Shown here piece by piece: positions 1 through 9,028 of a stretch of 64,000 nt of DNA. Source of the DNA: CAZEGV01 sp964511645. Lineage in GTDB: Bacteria; Bacteroidota; Bacteroidia; Cytophagales; JAAEPT01. Below the pieces are notes generated by a model. It was given only the letters and a program-made list of their open reading frames with translations, was not told the origin of the DNA and searched no databases. The stretch covers positions 4,340-68,339 of the forward strand of contig CAZEGV010000003.1 in NCBI GenBank assembly GCA_964511645.1. The letters are read 5' to 3'. A program made the position numbers and the translations under genes. Numbering within the stretch: position 1 is the first letter of the stretch; the number at the start of each line of letters is the position of its first letter.

Positions 1-1
1 T

Positions 2-490
2 ACAGACGTGCCTAGTTTTGTAGAGAAATTAAGCCAGTATGATAATTTAGTGATCTTGCAGACTTTCTCTAAAGCTTGGGGACTAGCAGCATTGCGTATG
101 GGGATGGCTTTTGCAAACCCTGAATTGATTACGATTTTTAATAAAGTAAAATATCCCTATAACATTAATGAAGCTACGCAAACATTTGTGATGAATGCTT
201 TGACTAATGAAGCAGTCAAAAATAAGCATGTAGAAGAGATGTTAGCGACTAAAGATGTTTTAGAAAAAGCTTTGTTACAACTTTCTTTTGTACAAAAAAC
301 ATATCCATCATCAGCTAATTTTATTTTAGTAAAAGTAGATGACCCAAGAGGGATTTATGAATACTTGATAAAAGACTTAATCATCATAAGAGATAGAAGT
401 CAGGTAGTATTGTGCGAAGGCTGTTTACGGATTTCGATAGGTACAGTGGAAGAAAATAAATTACTGATAAAGAGGTTGTATGATTTTTAA
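2..490 (+). CDS. hisC: Histidinol-phosphate aminotransferase, C-terminal part (cut by window edge)
   Basis: This is the C-terminal 160 or so residues of a fold-type I PLP aminotransferase. The segment TFSKAWGLAALRMG holds the Schiff-base lysine in the FSKAWG context typical of HisC, and RISIGT near the end carries the arginine that binds the substrate carboxylate or phosphate. HisC converts imidazole-acetol phosphate to histidinol phosphate in histidine synthesis. The frame is open to the first base, so the start lies upstream of the window; the GTG at position 8 is internal. The stop lies 2 bases from the end of the convergent smc gene. Other class I/II aminotransferases are the main alternative. 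Confidence 0.85.
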   Translation, partial: TDVPSFVEKLSQYDNLVILQTFSKAWGLAALRMGMAFANPELITIFNKVKYPYNINEATQTFVMNALTNEAVKNKHVEEMLATKDVLEKALLQLSFVQKTYPSSANFILVKVDDPRGIYEYLIKDLIIIRDRSQVVLCEGCLRISIGTVEENKLLIKRLYDF

Positions 491-492
491 AC

Positions 493-3400
493 TTACAATA
501 CCGCATCAGGAAGTGAACGTAAATCTACTGGGATAAGCTTGCTAACACCCAATTCTTGCATCGTAACGCCATAAATAACATCAGTAGTGGACATAGTACG
601 TTTGTTGTGTGTAACAATAATAAATTGAGAATCAGTCGAAAATTTACGAATGATTTTATTGAACTTGTCAATATTTGCATCATCTAATGGTGCATCTACT
701 TCATCAAAAATACAAAATGGTGCTGGTTTAATAAGGTAAATTGCAAATAATAAAGCAACAGCAGTAAGCGTTTTCTCTCCTCCCGATAATTGATTTATAG
801 TAAGAGGTCTCTTTCCTTTGGGTTTAGCAGTAATCTCTATAGCAGAGTCTAGTGGTTCTTCAGGGTTAACTAAAGTAAGGCTACAAGTATCTTCTTCCGT
901 AAATAATGATCTAAACACCTCCTGAAAATTAGTTTGGATTTGTGTAAAAGCTTGAGTAAAATTTTCTTTGGCTACTTGATCTATTTCTGATATAGTATTG
1001 TGTAATGACTTTTTAGCACTCAATAGGTCATCTCTTTGTTCAGTAATAAAAACATGGCGTTCTTTGATCTCTTCATAAGCTTCTACTGCCATCGGGTTAA
1101 TTGTCCCAAGTCTATCAATGCTCTTTTTTACTTTTTCTACTTCATCTAGTAAATCTTCTATTGATTTACCACTATCATCATGTTCTTGCTCATCTATTTT
1201 GAGCTGATCCACATTTATGTTAAACTCTACACTTAATCGTTCACGCACAGAGTTTATTTTGAGTTTAACTTCATTAAGCTTTTCTTGACTCTCTAATAAG
1301 ATATTGTCAATATTCTCTCTGTTTCTATTGATCTCACGGATTTCATTTTCTAGCTCGGTGATTGTGCCTCTACTAGCATAATAATCTTTTTCTGCCTCAG
1401 TTACACCTATTTCTATTTGTTCCTTCTCATCGTATAAAGCCAGTAAATCTTCATCCGAAAAATCAGTAGAAGCAAGCATCTTTTTTATCCCTTCGGCTAC
1501 TTGCTCATAAGCTTGGGTATTTTGGAAGATTCGTTCACTTAAGGTTTTATATTGAGTAGTTTTATAACTAATGTCTTTTTCTATCGAAAAAACCTTGTTT
1601 TTTCCTTGATGAAAAAGAATGTTTTCAGTGTTATACCCTTGGGATTTCTCACTTACCTGATCATTAAGTTTTTTGATAGCCTGAACTGTTTTTTCATTAG
1701 TTTCTTGTGCTATTTTCAAAGTTAATTCTTTCTCTTTTAATTGAGGAGTACTTTTAGCTATCGCCTCACGTAATATTTTAATACTTTGCTCAACTATCTC
1801 TGTTTTATCTTGAGTATTAGCTAGCACATTCTCTATCTGTTCTATTTTGGTAATAACCGATGTATAAGCTGTGTTAAGCTTATTTAGAGCAGTTTGTTTT
1901 TTATCAATTTGCTTTCTATAAGCCTTCTCCTTAAGGTCTAGCAATATATTAGTTTCCTTGTCCAGTTCATGTTGAATCTTCTGTTGATTTTTTTGTAAGC
2001 CTTTAATTCTAATATTTAGCTTCTCTAAATTTTTAGCTCTACCAATTCTTTTTCCTTCAAACAGCCCCACAGCCCCACCCGAAATACTATGCTTTCGTTT
2101 TGTTATTTTCCCGTCAAGGCTTAAGAAAGTATAACGATTATCCTCAGGGATATTATAATTAGCCGAAGTTGAAATAAAAGTATTATGTAGTAATAACTCT
2201 ACAATTTTTGTGTATTTACTATCATACTCTACAATACTGATAGCAGGAATTGTGTTTTGAGGAGTAGCAATACCATCACCATACTGAGCCTCAATATTGT
2301 TAAGTACAAAAAACTGTGCCTTCCCCTTACTACTTTCGCTCAACAATTTGATGGCATGATGTGCTTCGCTAATATCATCTACCACATAATGATTCATCAA
2401 ATGCTCAAGATGATTTTCTATCGCCAAGCGATATTTAGAATCACAAGTAATTAAATCTGAAAGTAAAGGAGCATCATTATTCCAATTGGTGTTTTTCTTC
2501 AAAAACTTAATAGCATCAGGAAAACCCTCCAAATTATCTACAAGAGATTTTGTAAGTTTATATTCATTTTCAGTAGCATCAAGCGTTCTATTAGTTTCAA
2601 AAAGTGTAGTTTTAACCTTATCAATATTACTTTCACTCTTCTCAATAGCAACTTTGTTTTTATCCTCTTTATCACGCAAATTATGCAAGAGATGCTCCAA
2701 ACTCTGCATATCCTTAGCCAGAACAAGTCTTTCCTCTTTTAGTCTGCCTACCCTTATCTCATTATTGCTGTTATCCGTAAATGATTGATGAAGATCTTGG
2801 CTAAGCTTTGTTACCTGTACCTCACTTATTTCCAACGACTTTTTAAGCTGAAAAACTTCGTTTTGAATACCATTAAGCACATTACCCTCTTCAGACAACT
2901 GCTCCCTAAAACTATGCAAGACCTTTTTTTCTGCCTCATAAGACTTCTCAAGTAAACTTACATTTTTCTCTGTATCTTTAAGATTCTTTTCAGCACTTAT
3001 CAGCTCCTCTTTTAATATTTTTAACTCCGTTTCATTTGTCTCTAAGCTCAGCTTATCCCCTTTGATTAAACCATTCAACGAATCAGTCTTATCATTAAGA
3101 TGTTTTAATCGCTCCCCACGAATTTTTTTATCTGCCTCATACTGTCTAATTTTATTAAACTGCTCATTAAGTGTTTTTTGCCTAGAGCTTAATAAATTTT
3201 CCTTCTTGATTAAATCTTTTTTTATTTTTTCTAACTCGGTCTCCTTAGTAATTACTATTTTAGATACCTCTGTACGGTTCAAACTATTACTTTCAACCTG
3301 TTTTTTGAGCAAAATAAACTTTTCCTGATAATCACTCATATTAAAATGAGCCATCTGGATACTCAACTCCTTATACTCAGCCTTTAGCACATGATATTTC

Positions 3401-4038
3401 TCCGCCTGTTTTGCCTGTTTCTCTAGTGATTTTAGATTTTTATCAATCTCATACAGAATATCCTCCACACGATTAAGGTCCTTATCTGTATCTTCAAGCT
3501 TTTTTAAAGTCTGTTTTTTTCTCGTCTTAAACTTAGAAATTCCAGAAGCCTCCTCAAACAGCGTTCTACGAGCATTATTATTATCATTAAGAATATCATC
3601 AACCATCTTAAGCTCAATAATAGCATAACTATCCGAACCAATCCCCGTATCCATAAACAACTCCGTGATATCCTTAAGTCGGCACTGCACACCATTAAGC
3701 AAATACTCACTCTCACCAGAGCGATAATACCTACGTGTAATGTGTACCTGCGAATATTCAGTAGGGATAATATTTTTAGTATTATTAAAAGTAAGTGAAA
3801 CTTCCGCCATCTGTAACGGCTTCCGTTTCTTAGTCCCATTAAAGATGATATTAGTCATCTTATCAGATCTTAATACCCGAGTCTTTTGCTCCCCCAACAC
3901 CCACCGTATAGCATCCACAATATTAGACTTACCACAACCATTAGGACCAACCACACCCGTAATACCTTTATCAAAATTGAGTACAACCTTATCTCCAAAA
4001 CTCTTAAAACCTTTTATTTCAAGCCTACTTAACTCCAT
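493..4038 (-). CDS. smc: Chromosome segregation protein SMC
   Basis: Full-length SMC ATPase (1181 residues, normal for the family) that organises and segregates the chromosome. The N-terminal Walker A GPNGCGKSN is at residues 31-39. Two long coiled coils rich in K, E and L flank a hinge at roughly residues 515-640. The C-terminal head has the ABC signature LSGGEKT starting at residue 1084 and Walker B FCIFDE at 1108-1113. The start MELSRLEIKGFKSF is the canonical SMC N-terminus. No scpA or scpB lies next to it. It converges with hisC with a 2-base gap, leaving no room for a separate terminator. Confidence 0.97.
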   Translation of the reverse strand: MELSRLEIKGFKSFGDKVVLNFDKGITGVVGPNGCGKSNIVDAIRWVLGEQKTRVLRSDKMTNIIFNGTKKRKPLQMAEVSLTFNNTKNIIPTEYSQVHITRRYYRSGESEYLLNGVQCRLKDITELFMDTGIGSDSYAIIELKMVDDILNDNNNARRTLFEEASGISKFKTRKKQTLKKLEDTDKDLNRVEDILYEIDKNLKSLEKQAKQAEKYHVLKAEYKELSIQMAHFNMSDYQEKFILLKKQVESNSLNRTEVSKIVITKETELEKIKKDLIKKENLLSSRQKTLNEQFNKIRQYEADKKIRGERLKHLNDKTDSLNGLIKGDKLSLETNETELKILKEELISAEKNLKDTEKNVSLLEKSYEAEKKVLHSFREQLSEEGNVLNGIQNEVFQLKKSLEISEVQVTKLSQDLHQSFTDNSNNEIRVGRLKEERLVLAKDMQSLEHLLHNLRDKEDKNKVAIEKSESNIDKVKTTLFETNRTLDATENEYKLTKSLVDNLEGFPDAIKFLKKNTNWNNDAPLLSDLITCDSKYRLAIENHLEHLMNHYVVDDISEAHHAIKLLSESSKGKAQFFVLNNIEAQYGDGIATPQNTIPAISIVEYDSKYTKIVELLLHNTFISTSANYNIPEDNRYTFLSLDGKITKRKHSISGGAVGLFEGKRIGRAKNLEKLNIRIKGLQKNQQKIQHELDKETNILLDLKEKAYRKQIDKKQTALNKLNTAYTSVITKIEQIENVLANTQDKTEIVEQSIKILREAIAKSTPQLKEKELTLKIAQETNEKTVQAIKKLNDQVSEKSQGYNTENILFHQGKNKVFSIEKDISYKTTQYKTLSERIFQNTQAYEQVAEGIKKMLASTDFSDEDLLALYDEKEQIEIGVTEAEKDYYASRGTITELENEIREINRNRENIDNILLESQEKLNEVKLKINSVRERLSVEFNINVDQLKIDEQEHDDSGKSIEDLLDEVEKVKKSIDRLGTINPMAVEAYEEIKERHVFITEQRDDLLSAKKSLHNTISEIDQVAKENFTQAFTQIQTNFQEVFRSLFTEEDTCSLTLVNPEEPLDSAIEITAKPKGKRPLTINQLSGGEKTLTAVALLFAIYLIKPAPFCIFDEVDAPLDDANIDKFNKIIRKFSTDSQFIIVTHNKRTMSTTDVIYGVTMQELGVSKLIPVDLRSLPDAVL

Positions 4039-4064
4039 TTAGCACTATTTCATTATTATCTTTT

Positions 4065-4147
4065 GGGGCTTCCCGTTCATTTCTAGCTACGCTTCACTAC
4101 CATCTTGAAAACGGGTACGTGTTCGTCTACTGACGGATCCCTAAGCC
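4065..4147 (+). repeat. Dispersed two-stem intergenic repeat, copy F (diverged)
   Basis: Most diverged of six related elements in this window. The outer stem is CCCGTT near 4071 pairing with AACGGG near 4110. The end box GTGTTCGTCTACTGACGGATC at about 4119-4140 nearly matches the end box of the copy at 55664-55804. It lies between smc and the next gene and creates an open frame that falsely extends that gene upstream. Confidence 0.55.
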
Positions 4148-4230
4148 AAACATGCTTCGCATGCCTTACAATATTATTATTTAAGCCCGAAGATAGTAAA
4201 ATTAATCAAAAAAATCTTATTTTTGACACT

Positions 4231-4680
4231 ATGGAAACAATACAATATCATGCAGAATCTAATTATGTTTTTATATTTGTAATGGTAGCCGTAGGTTTAT
4301 TTAGGCTCATAAAGATGTTTTCTAAAAACAAAGAAAACAAAACAGCTAATAACCAATACACACCAGTACCTGAATTCAGAACCGAGCACCAAGACGAATT
4401 TGATGAAGATTACTCTCAGAACTTTACTGCTCAATTTGAAGAATTATTTAATCAAGTTAAACCAAAAGAATCACTCCAACCGATTGTTGAAAAACCAAAA
4501 CCAGTTTCAGCACCAGTTCAGTCCACTCCCGTAGACTCGATGAGTACTCAACGTGGCAGGCATTACAAAATAGAAAAAAAACAAGCATCTCAAGCACAAG
4601 AGTTACTCAACAGCCCAGAGCAATTAAGAAAAGCAATTATCACCAAAGAGATTTTTGACAAACCCTTGGCATTGAGATGA
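4231..4680 (+). CDS. Conserved small membrane-anchored protein of unknown function
   Basis: 149-residue protein I cannot assign a function to. One membrane helix lies near the N-terminus (about residues 12-28, YVFIFVMVAVGLFRLI), followed by a charged, proline-rich linker and a C-terminal segment SPEQLRKAIITKEIFDKP. Short C-terminal motifs of the type LRkAiI.kEI..rP are, as I recall, common in small Bacteroidota proteins of unknown role. I chose ATG 4231 rather than the open frame from 4105, because the earlier stretch lies in a dispersed repeat and reads as low-quality protein. It is divergent from smc. Confidence 0.65.
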   Translation: METIQYHAESNYVFIFVMVAVGLFRLIKMFSKNKENKTANNQYTPVPEFRTEHQDEFDEDYSQNFTAQFEELFNQVKPKESLQPIVEKPKPVSAPVQSTPVDSMSTQRGRHYKIEKKQASQAQELLNSPEQLRKAIITKEIFDKPLALR

Positions 4681-4756
4681 GACTAGTATTAGTAAATGTG
4701 AAAATCTCTCTTTAAATATAAAATGAAGAAACTGGTGTAAGGTAAAACTTATCTAG

Positions 4757-7700
4757 TTATAATTTTATGACTTTCTTGTAATTTATAGTACCATCAATTA
4801 GAAATACCTTGCAGAGGTATAAGTCTGCGGGTAAAGTAGAAATATCAACTTCTGTAGAATCAAAACTTCCAATTTCTTGCCCTATTGAGTTATATATTAT
4901 TACTTTTTCAAAATTCGTATAAGCAAAAATCAATTTAGATACACTGGGATTAGGATAGATACAGTTACAAGTAGATTGTTTTTTTTCGAACAATACGGAA
5001 TCAGATAATGCCAAACAACCATTTTCATCTTCTATTGAAATTTGATAATATCCCTCCTTTTCAGGTATAAATGATGACTGATTATGCGTCAGTCCAACCC
5101 CGTTCCTATACCATGTAATCTTCTTGTAGCTTACATTGGTAAAAAGAGAATCCCCAAAAACAAGTAATTCAGGCTGAGGTAATATGTACTTATTGATGAA
5201 AATCCGATTACTCACAGCACTTTTACAAGAACCTAATTGTTGACCAACATAGACATTTCCTTTATACGTATCCAAAACTGTATAGGTGAGTGATACTCCC
5301 CAAATAGTATCTGATTGAAATACCCAATAAACAATAGCGTCAAGATCTTTGTTTTCAGCCTGAAGCTGAATTTCACCACAAGTGATGATTGAATCTGTAG
5401 GGTAATTATGAGAAAGATGAAGAGAGTCTAATTTTCTGTATTCTACAAAAATAGAATCAAAAGGAGTGCTACAAGAAGTCGTATTTGAATTATAAACAGC
5501 GTAAATGGTGTGAGCCTGATTATAGGTGACAAGATTAAATGTATCTCCTGTGAATTGCAGGATTTTTTTAGCGTCAACATACCAGTCTGTTTCCTTATAA
5601 TGGCTAACAAAAGAGATTCTATCTCCAATCTGGCACATAATCGTATCAGATGTGATTATTGGATGGTTATTAAAGCTTTTAATAGTAAAAGAATCCAAAG
5701 TTGCTTCATAACATCCTGTTGTTGGATCAAAAGGAGCATAATATATGATGGTATCAATAACAACTGTGGGGTCAATCATAGCTATCGGATCGAAAAAATA
5801 AAATGAATCAGTAAACCAGTTGTTCTCCATTTTTGAAGAGTTAGAGAACATAAGCTTATCACTTGAAGTGATTTTAAAAGTAGTATTTCCACATATTTCA
5901 TAAATACTATCTAGATCAGGTTGATAGGGTCCATATGGATTATTTACACTTATCGTATCTTTGTAAAGGCATCCTGTTTTTTTATTTTCAATAAAAAAAT
6001 AGTAATCACCATAGTCTGATACCTTTTTTGTAACGGCAGAAGAGTTTGGGAAGCTATAATCAATACTATCAGAATAATTGCCATTATGTTTCCAATAATA
6101 CATATAAGATGACTTTGACTCATCCATTATGTAAAGTGAGATTTCTCCAGTGGAGCCATAAATCCCTTGACAATTTGGAAGTCTAATATCATTAACCTTC
6201 ACTCTAGGCAGAGAATTGCTTGATCTACCAAAACTTTCTATTCCCTTAGCATCTTTAACGACTATACGAGTCGAACTGCTTGTTGCCGCATGAATTACTT
6301 TATTAAAATGGAAATAATCAGTATAAGTTAACAACGATTTTTCTGTTTTGTAAGGGGAATTTTGGGTTATAGTTACTTCAAAAGGAGGAGTTCCTCTTAC
6401 TACATGAAAGTAAATACGAGTACTATCACAGAAATCTTCAAATTGTATTCCGTCTTCTGTGACCCCAACTATAAATGTATCTATGTTTCTACATCCCGAT
6501 TGATCTGTATGGATAAGGATGTACTCTCCTTCCATTCCTCCAATACTATTCGTCTGATAATTTATGAATTCAAAATCTAATGAGGATTTAGTTGTGTCGG
6601 ATGGTGTGATATAGGTGGTTTTAACGGGCAACTCTCCATAGGAATATAAAGAATAAAAATGACCATAATTCTTTACATCCTGATTTACACCTTTTAAAGA
6701 CTTTATTTCGTAATATGCCGTTTCGATAAAACAACCTTCTTGCGTGGTGATTTTCGCTTTGTAAAAACCTATGGTAAGTGAATTGTAGAGCTGTGTTTTA
6801 TTAACATTAGTGGTGCTTATTTTTGTCCAATTAGTTTTGTTTTGGCTCTTGTACCATGTTACTTGATAATTTGTTTCTCCTCCAGTTATAATAAGTTCTA
6901 TTTCCCCTGTTGTTCGAGAATCTTCAGGGAAATCGTTAGCACTACAATCTCCTATATGAGCAACATCCATAGTGTATGTAATCCCACAATTGTCAAAAAA
7001 TGGATCTTCTGACTTTACTGGTGACTGACCTGTGGGTCCAAACAATACAAAATTATCCGTGACTAAGACTGAGTCGCAGACAACTGTACTACCTGACCCA
7101 CTACTAACCCACTTGCAATTTTGTGAACTACTTGTACTTCTTTTAAAAAGAATCCATTCTCCATCTACTCCCAATATACTTAGTGAGGATATCTCTCTGT
7201 CTTGTCCTTCTGTAGAGAAAATATCACCTACTGTCTTGTTATAAGTAAGCTTATTTAGAGCTTCTGCAGGGAGCGGTGTTGTGAGGAGGTTATTAATAGG
7301 AAGGTATTTCCAACCATAAAGATAGGAGTTTAGAAATACATAATTACTGTCACTTATCATACTATTGACATTAGGTACTTCGACAATATTCCCGTCGGGG
7401 TAAATAATGTTAGCACGGTTATCAGTTATCAAAAATAGATTATCTCCAAAAAAAGACGATCTTAAATAATTTAGAGGAGTGCCTAAATCAATATTTATTT
7501 TTTCGGGAGGGGTATTGATTCCTTTGTATTTAAATAGTCCTTTTTCGGCGTTGTTTTGAGTTCCGTAAAAGTACATGTTCTCTCCAACCACATACCGTTC
7601 CATAATATTATCTAGGTCTGTTGGAGCAGTACCTTTTCTAACTGCAACTTTCGAGGAATCATTAGTGTCGAGATAGTAGAAATCAGAACCATTAAAACTC

Positions 7701-8365
7701 CGAGCCCCCTCATAAAATAAAGTATCATGAAATATAGTTGACATATAAATTTTGAATCTAGGGTTAGTATCATATTCGTTACCTGATTTATAACAATTAC
7801 TTTTGCCAAAATATGCTGGAGGTAATGTTTTAGGAGCATTCACCCCGTCCCAAGTCATCAGAGATGCTTCTCCTGCACAAGGGTTAAGATGACTACTTTG
7901 ATGTATGAAACCTTGAAAATATAATTTCCCCTCATATACAATCATTGCATCAGGGTTTACAATTTTGATATAATAACCTAATGGATTATTAGGTGAAAAA
8001 TAAGGCGATGCATAAACAAGTGAATCTTTCGTGAATTTAAACAGATTACCACTCTTACCACTAACATACATTACTTTTACTCCATTTACTTCATGTATAG
8101 TCCTCATCGGGAAGTTACTATGCCATGGTGAGTTTTCTAAACCTAAAGCAATGGTATTATTTTCAAGATCATATCCGTAAAGATTAGTTTGTCCATTTTC
8201 CTGCCCCGTAAATAATAACTTATTTTCTTTGATTATGGTGTTTCCAACTAAAGAATAATAGTCTATATCGGAGAGTTCTTGTTCTAAAATAATAGCACTA
8301 TAATCAGTCTGAGCACTTAGTGAAAGACTGACTATAAAAATAAAGGTTGTTAAAAATAATTTCAT
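4757..8365 (-). CDS. Large secreted protein with type IX secretion (type A) sorting domain
   Basis: 1202-residue exported protein. It starts with a Sec signal peptide (MKLFLTTFIFIVSLSLSAQ, cleavage after SAQ) and ends with a roughly 75-residue type A T9SS C-terminal domain: a YPNPS motif, then short beta strands ending in GTINYKKVIKL. T9SS moves such proteins over the outer membrane and anchors or releases them. The N-terminal third resembles beta-propeller or ELK-type cell-surface data; the middle is a series of Ig/SprB-like modules with regularly spaced cysteines and phrases such as GEIELIITGGETNYQVTW. Function is not evident; adhesin or matrix protein is plausible. It is a single-gene unit next to a decayed mobile-element spot. 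Confidence 0.85.
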   Translation of the reverse strand: MKLFLTTFIFIVSLSLSAQTDYSAIILEQELSDIDYYSLVGNTIIKENKLLFTGQENGQTNLYGYDLENNTIALGLENSPWHSNFPMRTIHEVNGVKVMYVSGKSGNLFKFTKDSLVYASPYFSPNNPLGYYIKIVNPDAMIVYEGKLYFQGFIHQSSHLNPCAGEASLMTWDGVNAPKTLPPAYFGKSNCYKSGNEYDTNPRFKIYMSTIFHDTLFYEGARSFNGSDFYYLDTNDSSKVAVRKGTAPTDLDNIMERYVVGENMYFYGTQNNAEKGLFKYKGINTPPEKINIDLGTPLNYLRSSFFGDNLFLITDNRANIIYPDGNIVEVPNVNSMISDSNYVFLNSYLYGWKYLPINNLLTTPLPAEALNKLTYNKTVGDIFSTEGQDREISSLSILGVDGEWILFKRSTSSSQNCKWVSSGSGSTVVCDSVLVTDNFVLFGPTGQSPVKSEDPFFDNCGITYTMDVAHIGDCSANDFPEDSRTTGEIELIITGGETNYQVTWYKSQNKTNWTKISTTNVNKTQLYNSLTIGFYKAKITTQEGCFIETAYYEIKSLKGVNQDVKNYGHFYSLYSYGELPVKTTYITPSDTTKSSLDFEFINYQTNSIGGMEGEYILIHTDQSGCRNIDTFIVGVTEDGIQFEDFCDSTRIYFHVVRGTPPFEVTITQNSPYKTEKSLLTYTDYFHFNKVIHAATSSSTRIVVKDAKGIESFGRSSNSLPRVKVNDIRLPNCQGIYGSTGEISLYIMDESKSSYMYYWKHNGNYSDSIDYSFPNSSAVTKKVSDYGDYYFFIENKKTGCLYKDTISVNNPYGPYQPDLDSIYEICGNTTFKITSSDKLMFSNSSKMENNWFTDSFYFFDPIAMIDPTVVIDTIIYYAPFDPTTGCYEATLDSFTIKSFNNHPIITSDTIMCQIGDRISFVSHYKETDWYVDAKKILQFTGDTFNLVTYNQAHTIYAVYNSNTTSCSTPFDSIFVEYRKLDSLHLSHNYPTDSIITCGEIQLQAENKDLDAIVYWVFQSDTIWGVSLTYTVLDTYKGNVYVGQQLGSCKSAVSNRIFINKYILPQPELLVFGDSLFTNVSYKKITWYRNGVGLTHNQSSFIPEKEGYYQISIEDENGCLALSDSVLFEKKQSTCNCIYPNPSVSKLIFAYTNFEKVIIYNSIGQEIGSFDSTEVDISTLPADLYLCKVFLIDGTINYKKVIKL

Positions 8366-8494
8366 CTATTTAGGTTAAAGTGATTGCAATTCATACCTTA
8401 ATATGATGAACTACTAATAAAGTAACCACATTACTGAGTTTTATTGGTTTCAAGAATAGTTAAAATTATGCAAGACCCTTGTAAATAGTTCTCA

Positions 8495-8657
8495 CTTTGT
8501 TTCAAGAAATTCCTTGATTTATCCTCGTACTCTCTTTCGTCTAACTATACCATCAGATAAGCCATGTTCATCGCTAAGTTCTGTTGTTTTTCTACCTGAT
8601 TTTAATAGCTCAACTATCATTCATTACTTTAAAATCATTCTCATACTTCTTCATCAT
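8495..8657 (-). pseudogene. Remnant of IS3-family transposase orfA (helix-turn-helix protein)
   Basis: Reading the minus strand from 8657 gives MMKKYENDFKVM. After a 4-base (ATGA) duplication the next frame gives MIVELLKSGRKTTELSDEHG and LSDGIVRR, and after another shift EYEDKSRNF. Joined, these match the start of IS3-family OrfA proteins of Bacteroidota, whose N-terminal helix-turn-helix binds the element's ends. Two frameshifts and the absence of orfB show it is dead. Its ends cannot be placed exactly. Confidence 0.65.
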
Positions 8658-8710
8658 AATATAAATATATAAATTGCGGATTTTTTTTCAACAATTATAG
8701 ACATTCCACT

Positions 8711-8873
8711 TAATACCAGTTTAACTATAATATGAGTCTAATTTAGATTGAATTGTTTTTTGCAATATCGAGGAAAAATGATTTAGCATAACTGGTTACG
8801 GTAAATTATTTTAACGAAGAGAGTGTAAAAACAAACAGGATAAATGACTTATCTTATAGTTAAAATGGTATAA
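8711..8873. mobile_element. MITE-like element with 20-bp terminal inverted repeats
   Basis: The left end TAATACCAGTTTAACTATAA (8711-8730) and the reverse complement of the right end (8854-8873) agree at 18 of 20 positions. The 163-bp unit encodes no protein. Its first 54 bases recur exactly at 63947-64000, inside a coding region. TA or TAA at both edges would fit a short A/T target duplication, but with the element's own ends also starting TA this cannot be settled here. A related transposase must be supplied elsewhere. Confidence 0.75.
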
Positions 8874-9028
8874 CTCACTAGCGGTAAAAATATCGGATAT
8901 AAAAAGTGGGAAATGTTTACAAGGGTTTTGCAGCGGTCTTAAACTATATGGGGCTGTACCTGAAAATGGGATAAACTCTGACCGAAGAAATAGCCCTGAG
9001 AGTAAAGCGAAAGGGAAGCCCTCTAATT

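Larger units (their letters stand above)
8366..9028. other. 663-bp gene-free, decayed mobile-element region
   Basis: Between the secreted-protein gene and nadB there is no intact gene. It holds an IS3-type orfA remnant (8495-8657) and a MITE-like element (8711-8873). The right-hand part, 8874-9028, contains only short frames; a 108-residue frame that runs into nadB on the same strand is not credible as a gene. Confidence 0.7.
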
